A stretch of 64,000 bases of DNA, from NCBI GenBank assembly GCA_019639115.1, contig JAHBSM010000001.1, forward strand, positions 310,001 through 374,000. Reading direction: 5' to 3'. Source of the stretch: Acidobacteriota bacterium. GTDB lineage: Bacteria > Acidobacteriota > Blastocatellia > Pyrinomonadales > Pyrinomonadaceae. Under the pieces are notes generated by a model. It was not told the origin of the DNA and did no database searches. It worked only from the letters and a program-made list of their open reading frames with translations. Position numbers and translations under genes: made by a program. This document shows, piece by piece, positions 17,857-27,519 of the stretch (the stretch's first letter is position 1; each line of letters starts with the position of its first letter).

Positions 17857-19218
17857 TTAATGAGGAAATATAATTGTAAAGGTGCTTCCGGTCGAGTCGG
17901 ATCTGGAAAGTTTGAGCCTCGCTTGATGTAGCTCGGCAACCCATTTGGCAATGGAAAGGCCTAGTCCGGCACCGGCGCTGATAGATCGCTCGTTGCGACT
18001 GCGGGCTTTGTCGCTCCGATAAAAGCGTTCAAAGATCTTCGCTTGTTCTTCTGGGGCAATTCCAAATCCTGTATCTGAGATGGTAGCTGTCTTGTCCACA
18101 AGCCTTACGGAGATCCTACCGCCTTCGCGATCGTATTTGACTGCATTGTCGAGCAAGTTCATAAACAAACGCCGAAGTAGCTGCTCATCGCCCGATATCT
18201 CAGTTTCTTCGGTCGAAATGTCCAGCGAGATCTGTTTCTGATCCGCCAAGACCCTGACGTTTCGGACACAATCGGCAAGGATCTCGTCCAGGTAGACCGG
18301 CTTGAAGTTCGCCTTGAATTGTCCTGCGTCCACCCGCGAAAGCGTGAACAAGTCGTCAACAATTTTGGTCAAACGCTTACTTTCATCGTTCACGATCGCC
18401 AAAGATTCGCGCAGTTCTTCGTTTGGGCGTTCTTTTGAAAGGGCCACTTCCGATTCGCCTCGCACGATCGCCAAAGGTGTCCGAAGTTCGTGTGAAGCGT
18501 CTGCCATAAAACGCCTTTGCTGTTCAAATGACGCTTCCAGACGACCAAGGAGCTCATTGAAAACATTGGCTAGGCCGCCGAGTTCATCACGCTCATTTTT
18601 GACCAAGAGCCGAGCATCCAAGTTACTGGCAGAGATCGTCCGAGCTTGACCGCTCATCTCCATGACCGGCTTCAAACTACGCTTTGCCAATAGATAACCA
18701 AACCAAATCGACAGTAAGAACGCTATTGGGACGGAGATCGAGAACGTATAAAAGAGTTGATCCTTGATTTTTATCTGTTCGGTCAAGTCGCGGTATATCA
18801 ACAGTTTGTAACTATTTTCAGAGACTTGTAGAGGAGTTGAGTAGGCTCTAAAGGTTCGATCATCAATCTGGAATGAATCGTAAGAATTTTCGGGAAAGCC
18901 GTCTGGGAAACTTTCATCAGATGTTCTCGCGATCATCCTGCCGTTCGCCGAGTAGACAGAGATATAAAGATCTTGAAACTTGAACTCCTTGATAGCTTCG
19001 GCAATGATCTCATCAGGGAAATGAACGTCATCCTCGCCCGTTTCCTCGATCCTGATCGCCGAAACAAAGTTCATTGAAAGTGCCGAAAGACTTTCATCGG
19101 CTTCTTTGAGCAAGATCTTCGAAACTGAAATGTACGTAAGAATGGCAAAAGCCAACACCACCAAACCCAAAACGCTTGCATACCAGAGAGTTAGTTTTAC
19201 TCGGATCGAATCAAACAT
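17857..19218 (-). CDS. Two-component sensor histidine kinase
   Basis: A 453-residue membrane kinase. Transmembrane helix 1 is at about 12-33, a periplasmic sensor region at 34-157, helix 2 at about 158-178, and a HAMP linker follows to about 232. HisKA carries the phospho-acceptor H243 in ADASHELRTPLA. The catalytic domain has an N-box (NLLDNAVKYD) and G-boxes (DTGFGIAPEEQ and GAGLGLSIAKW). It should autophosphorylate and pass phosphate to the upstream response regulator, whose stop overlaps this start by 8 bases. The sensed signal is unknown; the downstream PepSY and COG4705-type genes are candidate outputs or accessory sensors. Confidence 0.93.
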   Translation of the reverse strand: MFDSIRVKLTLWYASVLGLVVLAFAILTYISVSKILLKEADESLSALSMNFVSAIRIEETGEDDVHFPDEIIAEAIKEFKFQDLYISVYSANGRMIARTSDESFPDGFPENSYDSFQIDDRTFRAYSTPLQVSENSYKLLIYRDLTEQIKIKDQLFYTFSISVPIAFLLSIWFGYLLAKRSLKPVMEMSGQARTISASNLDARLLVKNERDELGGLANVFNELLGRLEASFEQQRRFMADASHELRTPLAIVRGESEVALSKERPNEELRESLAIVNDESKRLTKIVDDLFTLSRVDAGQFKANFKPVYLDEILADCVRNVRVLADQKQISLDISTEETEISGDEQLLRRLFMNLLDNAVKYDREGGRISVRLVDKTATISDTGFGIAPEEQAKIFERFYRSDKARSRNERSISAGAGLGLSIAKWVAELHQARLKLSRSDSTGSTFTIIFPH

Positions 19219-19882
19219 CGTCTAGAATGTAGCCCGCCCCGCGCCTGGTCCGGATAAGTTGGAGCGGAAAATTTTTATCAATTTTCGCCCGAAGGCGATT
19301 GATATAGACTTCGATCGAATTGGAAAATACATCAAAGGTTTCGTCCCACACGTGCGTGGAGATCGCTTCGCGTCCGATGACCTTGCCTCTCTCTCTCGCC
19401 AGATATTCGAGCAGAGCATATTCTTTCGAGGTCAGCAAAACTTCGTTTCCGCCACGCCAAACCCTCTGCGCGATCGTGTCGATCTCCAGATCTGCTATCA
19501 CAATTCGGGCAGGGCGAAGTTCCCCATTTCGTCGAAGCAAAGCTCTCGACCTGGCAAGAAGTTCGCCAAACTCGAACGGCTTTACCAGATAATCATCAGC
19601 CCCGAAGTCCAAACCTGAGATCCGATCCTCAACTGCATCTCTAGCGGTGAGCATCAAGATAGGCGTTCGATCTTGACTGATCCGTAATTCCCGACAAACT
19701 TCAAAACCATCTTTGACCGGCATCATCACGTCCAAAATAATTAGGTCGTAATCGCTGATCGAAACTTGATAAAGTGCGTCTTCACCATTATTTACCACGT
19801 CAACGGCGTATGCGTTTTCACGCAAACCTTTGCTGACAAAATTGGCTATCCGCACATCATCTTCGGCCAATAGCACTCGCAT
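19211..19882 (-). CDS. OmpR/PhoB-family response regulator
   Basis: A 223-residue regulator from the ATG at 19882; an ATG at 19891 would add three residues. The receiver domain has the acidic pair in LLAEDDVRIA, phospho-acceptor D51 in LIILDVMMP, a switch Thr in MLTARD and the conserved K101 in YLVKPFEFG. The C-terminal winged helix includes LTSKEYALLEYLARERG and SIEVYINRLRAKID, ending in TRRGAGYIL. It is transcribed first in the operon with its cognate kinase and probably controls this operon or nearby envelope genes. No direct-repeat binding site was identified with confidence. Confidence 0.93.
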   Translation of the reverse strand: MRVLLAEDDVRIANFVSKGLRENAYAVDVVNNGEDALYQVSISDYDLIILDVMMPVKDGFEVCRELRISQDRTPILMLTARDAVEDRISGLDFGADDYLVKPFEFGELLARSRALLRRNGELRPARIVIADLEIDTIAQRVWRGGNEVLLTSKEYALLEYLARERGKVIGREAISTHVWDETFDVFSNSIEVYINRLRAKIDKNFPLQLIRTRRGAGYILDDV

Positions 19883-19974
19883 GATGATCAATGTAGCTTT
19901 AGGAAAATTAACTGAAGATAAATCTGCTGTACCGGCTTATAACTTGATGTTCCGTATCAGAGGCAACAAGCCCG

Positions 19975-22002
<2,028 letters not shown>

Positions 22003-22020
22003 AAACTATTTGCATTTACA

Positions 22021-22048
22021 AATGTATTGCTTTTTTCTCCGATTCCAA
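22021..22048 (-). promoter_or_regulatory. Possible thiC promoter
   Basis: On the minus strand TTGGAA (22043-22048) and TACATT (22021-22026) are 16 bases apart. A transcript starting about 7 bases later would begin just before the TPP aptamer, which is the expected place. Both boxes match the consensus only partly. Confidence 0.4.
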
Positions 22049-22097
22049 AGCCGCTGTCGCATGACCTCCGATCGCCGGGGCGATACACGCCGCCGCC

Positions 22098-22133
22098 AAA
22101 ACAAAAGGCTGCCGGGACCATGATCCGGCAGCC
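22098..22133 (-). terminator. Rho-independent terminator of the tRNA gene
   Basis: A perfect 9-bp stem (GGCTGCCGG / CCGGCAGCC, 22107-22115 with 22125-22133) with a 9-base loop lies 28 bases after the tRNA end. In the tRNA direction it is followed by TTTTGTTTT, as expected for an intrinsic terminator. Confidence 0.82.
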
Positions 22134-22160
22134 TACATTTGGATGAGCAAAAATGGCGAG

Positions 22161-22237
22161 TGGTGGCGGGGGGGAGACTTGAACTCCCGACCTCGGGGTT
22201 ATGAATCCCGCGCTCTAACCAGCTGAGCTACCCAGCC
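22161..22237 (-). tRNA. tRNA with CAT anticodon (elongator Met, possibly Ile2)
   Basis: The 77-base minus-strand gene includes an encoded CCA (22161-22163). The D arm (GCTC/GAGC), anticodon loop TTCATAA and T arm (GGGAG/CTCCC with loop TTCAAGT) are all clear. The anticodon is CAT, fitting elongator methionine; an isoleucine tRNA with a lysidine-modified CAT cannot be excluded. Two mismatches occur: T4 with C69 in the acceptor stem and A31 with C39 at the top of the anticodon stem. A well-formed promoter and terminator flank it, so it is probably functional. Confidence 0.92.
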
Positions 22238-22248
22238 ACAAACCAAGA

Positions 22249-22276
22249 ATTATAGTAGCACAGCCGGAAAAATCAA
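22249..22276 (-). promoter_or_regulatory. Promoter of the tRNA gene
   Basis: On the minus strand TTGATT (22271-22276) and a perfect TATAAT (22249-22254) are 16 bases apart, with the tRNA 5' end 12 bases downstream of the -10 box. Confidence 0.72.
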
Positions 22277-22368
22277 GGTGAAATCGGATCGCCAACGAGC
22301 CTGTTTAGCCCCAAAATGCGGTAAATGCTATACTTAAAGGAAATCAAGGGAAACCGGGAACACACACT

Positions 22369-23610
22369 ATGCCGATCGTATTAGCCGCCAGCGTAGAGAA
22401 TGCCACCATCCTTCTCCATCTATTCATAATGCTCGCCGCCGCCAAACTGATGGCGGAAGTATTCGAGCGATTGCGACAGCCCGCTGTAGTAGGCGAGATA
22501 CTCGCCGGCGTGATCATTGGCCCGAGCTTGCTTGGCTGGGTGCAGCCGTCTGAGATCATCACGGTACTTGCGGAGTTCGGCGTTATCTTTTTGCTTTTCA
22601 ATGTTGGACTCGAGACCAAGCCGCAATCGATCTTCAATGTAGGCGTTCGGGCGACGTTGGTCGGTGTGCTCGGCGTGATTCTGCCGTTCGTTGCGGGCTA
22701 TTTCATCGCGGTCGCGTGGGACGGCAATTTTGCGGAAGCGATGTTCATCGGCGCCGCACTGGTTGCTACGTCTGTCGGCATTACGGCGCGCGTGCTAGGC
22801 GGTATGGGCCTGCTCGATATGCAGACATCGAGGATCATACTTGGTGCCGCCGTCATCGACGACATACTCGGCCTTCTGATCCTCTCGCTTGTGTCGGCGG
22901 TCAGCAACGGAGGCGTGAACGTCATAAGCCTGGTCCAGACCGCTGCTGCTGCGATCGCTTTCACAGTGTTTGTCGCACTGGTAGGCTCGCGGCTGATCAA
23001 CCGGCTCGCCCCGAGGATCGAGCAGCTCCGGCTAGGGCGTCCATTCTTTACCCTCGGGATAGTCCTATGTCTCGGGCTATCGGTCGCATCGATGTATATC
23101 GGCGTCGCGGCTATCATCGGTGCGTTCCTGGCCGGCATGGCCATGGCCGAAGCAACCGAAGAGAACGAGACCATGCACCACCTGACAAGCGGTGTCACCG
23201 AGTTCCTTGTCCCATTCTTTTTAGTAAATATCGGAATGCAGCTCGATCTTTCGATATTCAAGGATTCGTCAGTCGTCGTGCTAGCCATCGTCATCACGAT
23301 CGCTGCGGTCATTACAAAGTTCGTTGGCTGCGGCCTCGGCGCGTGGGGGATGCGTTGGCGTGAGATGGGCCAGATAGGTATCGGCATGGTGCCGCGAGGC
23401 GAGGTCGGCATAGTCGTCGCTCAGATCGGCCTAAGCCTTGGCGTGATCGAACCTAGATTCTTTGGTGCCGTCCTTTTCATGGCCGTTGCCACTACGATCA
23501 TTGCTCCGCCGCTTATCAAGGTACTGTTCAACGAAGATCAGGACGGCGACGGCAAGATCGACGGAGCGGTCGAAATGGACATAGACGAGGAGTTCTCGCG
23601 GATTGGCTGA
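22369..23610 (+). CDS. CPA2-family cation:proton antiporter with EF-hand-like tail
   Basis: A 413-residue membrane protein with about 12-13 helices and the CPA2 (KefB/NapA-like) pattern: VVGEILAGVIIGPSLLGW early, ATSVGITARVLG, then the paired acidic motif AAVIDDILGLLIL and a final GEVGIVVAQIGLSLGVI. It should exchange Na+ or K+ for protons across the inner membrane. It has no C-terminal TrkA-N domain, so regulation differs from KefB/C. Instead the short cytoplasmic tail has D390-x-D392-x-D394-G-K-I-D398, an EF-hand-like loop. The gene is alone on the plus strand, divergent from the tRNA, with a PEGA/TPR gene 48 bases downstream. Confidence 0.9.
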   Translation: MPIVLAASVENATILLHLFIMLAAAKLMAEVFERLRQPAVVGEILAGVIIGPSLLGWVQPSEIITVLAEFGVIFLLFNVGLETKPQSIFNVGVRATLVGVLGVILPFVAGYFIAVAWDGNFAEAMFIGAALVATSVGITARVLGGMGLLDMQTSRIILGAAVIDDILGLLILSLVSAVSNGGVNVISLVQTAAAAIAFTVFVALVGSRLINRLAPRIEQLRLGRPFFTLGIVLCLGLSVASMYIGVAAIIGAFLAGMAMAEATEENETMHHLTSGVTEFLVPFFLVNIGMQLDLSIFKDSSVVVLAIVITIAAVITKFVGCGLGAWGMRWREMGQIGIGMVPRGEVGIVVAQIGLSLGVIEPRFFGAVLFMAVATTIIAPPLIKVLFNEDQDGDGKIDGAVEMDIDEEFSRIG

Positions 23611-23658
23611 TCGACGCGGGTACAACCCATCGGTGCCCGAACGCATCATTGACGAAAA

Positions 23659-24624
23659 ATGCAGAATCGATACCCGGGACTTAGTTTGTCGATCGTGATC
23701 AGTACGTTGCTGATCGTTACTTTGCCCGGAGTTTATGGACAGGCAAAGCCTTCGGTACGCCCGGCTCCGGCTCCTGCGATGCGCTCGATCACGGTGGTCT
23801 CGGAGCCGTCGGCCGTTGTCTGGATCGACGGCGTCAGATACGGACGCACGTCGCGCGAAGGAAAGCTTACGATCTCGACGATATCGCCCGGCCCTCATAC
23901 CGTGACAGTCCGTGCCGATGGGTTCAAACAGGTCTCACAGCCTCTCACTACTGCGACGAAAGGCGAGATCAGGATAACGCTCGTCAAGACCAACGACATA
24001 GCTGAGCTCGCGTTTCAAGAGGGCGAGCGGCTGATGTCGTCCGACCGCGACAAAGCTATAGAAGCGTACGGACGCGCCATCGCATCCCGGCCGGCCTATC
24101 CAGAAGCTCATGTCGCACTCGCACGTGCGCAGATCGAGAACGGAGATCTGGACGAAGCTGCTCAGTCGATCGCCTCTGCACGCAGATACAGGCCGGGATA
24201 TGCGGAAGCATCAGCGGTCGAGGGAAGGCTATTCAAAGAGAAAGGCGAAGAAGCCAAAGCCATCGCATCATTCAAGCGGGCGCTCTCGGAGGGAAAGACA
24301 TTTCAGCCGGAAGCTCTGACCGGGCTGGGACTTCTCTACAAAGAACGCGGCGAAGGTTTTGGTGCGAGCGGCGATTACGAAAGCGAAAAGAAATCGTACA
24401 CCGAGGCCGCGCGGTATCTGAGAACCGGTATCAAACAGCTCTCCGGCGCACCCGATGCGATGGTCCTCTATCAGATCCTGGGGCTGCTGTACGAGAGAAT
24501 GGAGAACTTTCGCGACGCGATCTCTACCTACGAAGAATTCCTGCGCGTTTTCCCTGATTCCGCCGAAGCGACCGCCGTTAGGTCATTCATAGTGCAGCTA
24601 CGTAAGCAGATGAGCGGTGAATGA
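23659..24624 (+). CDS. Exported PEGA-domain and TPR-repeat protein
   Basis: A 321-residue protein. Residues 1-31 look like a signal peptide or membrane anchor (LSIVISTLLIVTLPGVYG). A PEGA domain follows: ITVVSEPSAVVWIDGVRYG and SPGPHTVTVRADGFKQV (about 45-95). From about residue 115 there are several TPRs, for example AIEAYGRAIASRPAYPEAH and AISTYEEFLRVFPDSAEA. PEGA domains are associated with surface or S-layer proteins, and TPRs bind partner proteins, so an envelope scaffold is plausible. No enzymatic motif is seen. The gene ends just before the pilB promoter region, and a link to pili is only positional. Confidence 0.8.
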   Translation: MQNRYPGLSLSIVISTLLIVTLPGVYGQAKPSVRPAPAPAMRSITVVSEPSAVVWIDGVRYGRTSREGKLTISTISPGPHTVTVRADGFKQVSQPLTTATKGEIRITLVKTNDIAELAFQEGERLMSSDRDKAIEAYGRAIASRPAYPEAHVALARAQIENGDLDEAAQSIASARRYRPGYAEASAVEGRLFKEKGEEAKAIASFKRALSEGKTFQPEALTGLGLLYKERGEGFGASGDYESEKKSYTEAARYLRTGIKQLSGAPDAMVLYQILGLLYERMENFRDAISTYEEFLRVFPDSAEATAVRSFIVQLRKQMSGE

Positions 24625-24688
24625 CAGGTCAATCTGACCGACCTGGAACTTTCCTTCTGACCGCTTTTTCTTCAACATCAGAGAATTG

Positions 24689-24718
24689 TTGACATTCTGT
24701 TGTTCAACAATGTAGTAT
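24689..24718 (+). promoter_or_regulatory. Predicted pilB promoter with embedded palindrome
   Basis: A perfect -35 TTGACA (24689-24694) and a TAGTAT -10 (24713-24718) are 18 bases apart, about 120 bases before pilB. The spacer contains the inverted repeat TGTTG-TT-CAACA (24698-24709), and further TCAACA/TGTTGA half-sites flank it at 24672-24677 and 24688-24692. A factor bound here would compete with RNA polymerase. The core GTTGTTCAACA recurs at 60155-60165. Confidence 0.55.
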
Positions 24719-24839
24719 TAGGTGTCAACGATGTTTAGCATCGTTTCGACATTGGCCCCACTTCAATAGGTCCGGACACCCCGGAACAGCTGTATCCCCG
24801 CCCCGGAACTAGCTGCCCAACGGTTTCCAATTTCCACTA

Positions 24840-26675
24840 ATGTCATCAAAATTAGGCGAAATACTAGTCCGCGAGAATCTGATAACGCAGCAGCAGCTGC
24901 GCGACGCGCTCGACTATCAGAGAACGAACGGCGGCCGGCTAGGATCGACGCTGGTCAAGCTCGGTATCGTCTCTGACGATGTCGTGACGGCCGTCCTTTC
25001 TCGTCAATACGGAGTGCCATCGATCAATCTCGAGCTTTTTCAGATCGAACCCGAAGTAATAAAGCTGATCAACGAGGACGTAGCCCTTAAGTACAGCGTG
25101 CTTCCGATATCTAAGGTCGGCGCGACGCTCACTCTGGCGATGGCGGATCCGACCAACGTCTTCGCTATGGACGATATCAAGTTCATGACCGGATTCAATG
25201 TTGAACCTGTCATAGCTGCCGAATCGTCCATAATGCACGCTATTGCGAAATATTATACGGGCTCGACCGAGATCGATATTTTCGACGCGGCATTTGCCGT
25301 GGATCCCGAGCCGGTAGCGGCCGTGAACGGCAAGGCTCCGACCAACGGGAACGGCCACGCGGTCCAGGCCGAGAAACTCCACGCGTCCGACCTGGACGTT
25401 TCGCTCGATCGTTTCGAATTTGGCGGACACGAGAGCGAGGAATTCGAGGTAGTCGAGGAGAACGAAGAGATCGACCTTGCGGCCCTCGCCCGGGCAAGCG
25501 AGGACGCTCCGGTTGTCAGATTGGTCAATGTTCTGCTTGTCGATTCGCTACGACGCGGAGCATCTGACATACACGTCGAACCCTACGAGAAGGATTTCCG
25601 CATTCGGTTCCGCATCGATGGTGTTCTGTACGACGTGATGCATCCGCCACTAAAGATCAGAGACCCGCTAATATCGCGTCTCAAGATCATGTCGAAGCTG
25701 GATATCTCCGAAAAGCGGCTTCCGCAGGATGGACGTATCAAGATCAAGGTCAAGGTCGATAATCGGTCGCGTGAATTGGATTTCCGCGTTTCGACGCTGC
25801 CGACGCTTTTCGGCGAGAAGGTCGTGCTTCGCCTTCTCGACAAAGAGAAGCTGATGCTAGACATGACCAAGCTTGGCTTTGAAGAAGAAAGCCTTGAGAA
25901 ATTCAAGCGGGCGATCTCGAATCCGTACGGCATGGTGCTCGTGACCGGCCCGACCGGTTCGGGTAAGACGAATACGCTATATTCGGCGCTCCAATCCCTG
26001 AACACTCCTGAGACCAACATCATGACGGCTGAAGACCCGGTGGAGTTCAATCTGCAGGGTATCAACCAGGTCCAGATGAAGGAGCAGATCGGGCTCAATT
26101 TTGCGGCGGCTCTGCGGTCATTTCTCCGTCAGGATCCGAATATCGTACTCGTCGGCGAGATCCGTGACTTTGAGACGGCCGAGATCGCGATCAAAGCGGC
26201 ACTCACGGGTCACCTCGTGCTTTCGACACTGCACACGAACGATGCACCTTCGACCATCTCTCGTTTGGTCAACATGGGTATCGAGCCGTTCCTGGTGGCG
26301 ACGTCTGTCAACCTGATCCAGGCACAGAGACTCATCAGGAGGATCTGTTCGGAATGCAAAGAGGAGATCCAGCTGCCGCCCGAAGGGCTGGTCGAGATCG
26401 GATTCTCACCCGAAGAGGCACACGAGCTGAAGCTTTATAAGGGCAGAGGCTGTCAGGTGTGCAACAACACCGGCTACAAGGGCCGCGTGGGACTTTATGA
26501 AGTTATGGAGGTCACGGACGAGCTCCGTGAGCTCATTATCATCGGCGCGAGCGCGATGGAATTGAGGAGAAAGGCGATCGAGCTTGGGATGATCACTTTG
26601 CGCGAATCAGGACTGTACAAGATACGCGCGGGCATCACTACGATCGAGGAAGTGGTAAAGGAAACAGTCTTGTAG
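24840..26675 (+). CDS. pilB: Type IV pilus extension ATPase PilB
   Basis: A 611-residue GspE/PilB-family ATPase that powers pilin polymerisation at the cytoplasmic membrane. An N-terminal MshEN/GspE-N domain (KLGEILVRENLITQQQL, about 4-150) may bind cyclic di-GMP in this family. The motor has Walker A GPTGSGKT at 370-377, an Asp-box/Walker B region (ILVGEIRDFETAEIA) and the His-box segment LVLSTLHTNDA. A zinc-binding tetracysteine is present (C503, C506, C538, C541). Length and order are standard for PilB rather than PilT. Downstream come a basic secreted protein, pilT and pilC on the same strand. Confidence 0.96.
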   Translation: MSSKLGEILVRENLITQQQLRDALDYQRTNGGRLGSTLVKLGIVSDDVVTAVLSRQYGVPSINLELFQIEPEVIKLINEDVALKYSVLPISKVGATLTLAMADPTNVFAMDDIKFMTGFNVEPVIAAESSIMHAIAKYYTGSTEIDIFDAAFAVDPEPVAAVNGKAPTNGNGHAVQAEKLHASDLDVSLDRFEFGGHESEEFEVVEENEEIDLAALARASEDAPVVRLVNVLLVDSLRRGASDIHVEPYEKDFRIRFRIDGVLYDVMHPPLKIRDPLISRLKIMSKLDISEKRLPQDGRIKIKVKVDNRSRELDFRVSTLPTLFGEKVVLRLLDKEKLMLDMTKLGFEEESLEKFKRAISNPYGMVLVTGPTGSGKTNTLYSALQSLNTPETNIMTAEDPVEFNLQGINQVQMKEQIGLNFAAALRSFLRQDPNIVLVGEIRDFETAEIAIKAALTGHLVLSTLHTNDAPSTISRLVNMGIEPFLVATSVNLIQAQRLIRRICSECKEEIQLPPEGLVEIGFSPEEAHELKLYKGRGCQVCNNTGYKGRVGLYEVMEVTDELRELIIIGASAMELRRKAIELGMITLRESGLYKIRAGITTIEEVVKETVL

Positions 26676-26692
26676 GGTCTAACGGAGGAAAT

Positions 26693-27481
26693 ATGTTAGT
26701 CAGGGCGATCGCATTATCAGTAGCACTTCTGGTTGGCATCGGCGTAATTCTGCCGCTCGGTACGAACGAGGCCGAAGCCGGTCCGCGCCACAAGCGCAAA
26801 AAGCACAGAAAGCACTATAAGAAGTATTCGAAGCAGTGGTGGAAACAATATCGCGCTCGACAAAAGAAGCGCCGGGCGCACCAGGCCCGGATCCGTTCGC
26901 TGAGACTACAGCAGATGAGGCTGGCAGCTGAGCGTGCGACGCAAATTCCGGTCGAGAAGACAGCTGCGGCTCCGGTTGCGCGGGCTAAAAAAGCCGCTGT
27001 GCTGCCTTCAGGCGAGGCCGCACCCAAGGGATTCAAGGAAGTTCAGGCTCCGGCCGGAGAGGTAAGGTTTCGCGTGGACGATTCGGCTGGTATGCAGGTC
27101 GGATCGGCGTCGATCTCCGTTGTCGGCCCTGCGGCCGCAGCACCCGCGGCCGGTTCACAGAAGACCGTCGGAGGCGTTCCGACATCCGCACTCAGGCGCG
27201 AGGTCATCAACAAGATGATCCAGGAGAACGGCTGGGTAGTGAACGATTACCAGAAAGACATAAACGGCCGCCAGGTCTATGTTGTGGTCGCTCAGTCACA
27301 GGCGCGAAACGGACAGGTCCAATCGCGTATGTTCTACTTCACCGAAGTTGACGGACGTATCTACAACGTCGCCACTAATGCTTCGGCGGACCAGGCTGAA
27401 AGGCTGGCTGAAGAATCGGAAAAGGTACTCAGCTCCATACAAAGCAGGATACAGACCACTCAGCGTGCGTCGTTTCGCTAA
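26693..27481 (+). CDS. Secreted, very basic protein of unknown function in the pil locus
   Basis: A 262-residue protein that I do not recognise. Residues 1-29 form a signal peptide (ALSVALLVGIGVILPLG). Next comes an extremely basic, histidine-, lysine- and arginine-rich stretch (about 31-70), starting PRHKRKKHRKHYKKY and rich in Trp and Tyr. A Pro/Ala-rich linker follows, then a compact C-terminal domain (about 163-255) with VINKMIQENGWVVNDYQKD and RMFYFTEVDGRIYNVATNA. A strong GGAGG site precedes the ATG, 17 bases after pilB, so it is clearly part of the operon. The basic region could bind DNA, acidic glycan or the envelope outside the membrane. These roles are inference. Confidence 0.75.
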   Translation: MLVRAIALSVALLVGIGVILPLGTNEAEAGPRHKRKKHRKHYKKYSKQWWKQYRARQKKRRAHQARIRSLRLQQMRLAAERATQIPVEKTAAAPVARAKKAAVLPSGEAAPKGFKEVQAPAGEVRFRVDDSAGMQVGSASISVVGPAAAAPAAGSQKTVGGVPTSALRREVINKMIQENGWVVNDYQKDINGRQVYVVVAQSQARNGQVQSRMFYFTEVDGRIYNVATNASADQAERLAEESEKVLSSIQSRIQTTQRASFR

Positions 27482-27519
27482 ACCCGACCGGGAGTGAGTG
27501 CCGCCTCCCACATAATCTT

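Noticed and set aside
22698..23411. 237-codon minus-strand ORF in the antiporter gene
   Set aside because: It is antisense to a well-supported CPA2 gene and of low-complexity composition typical of shadows.
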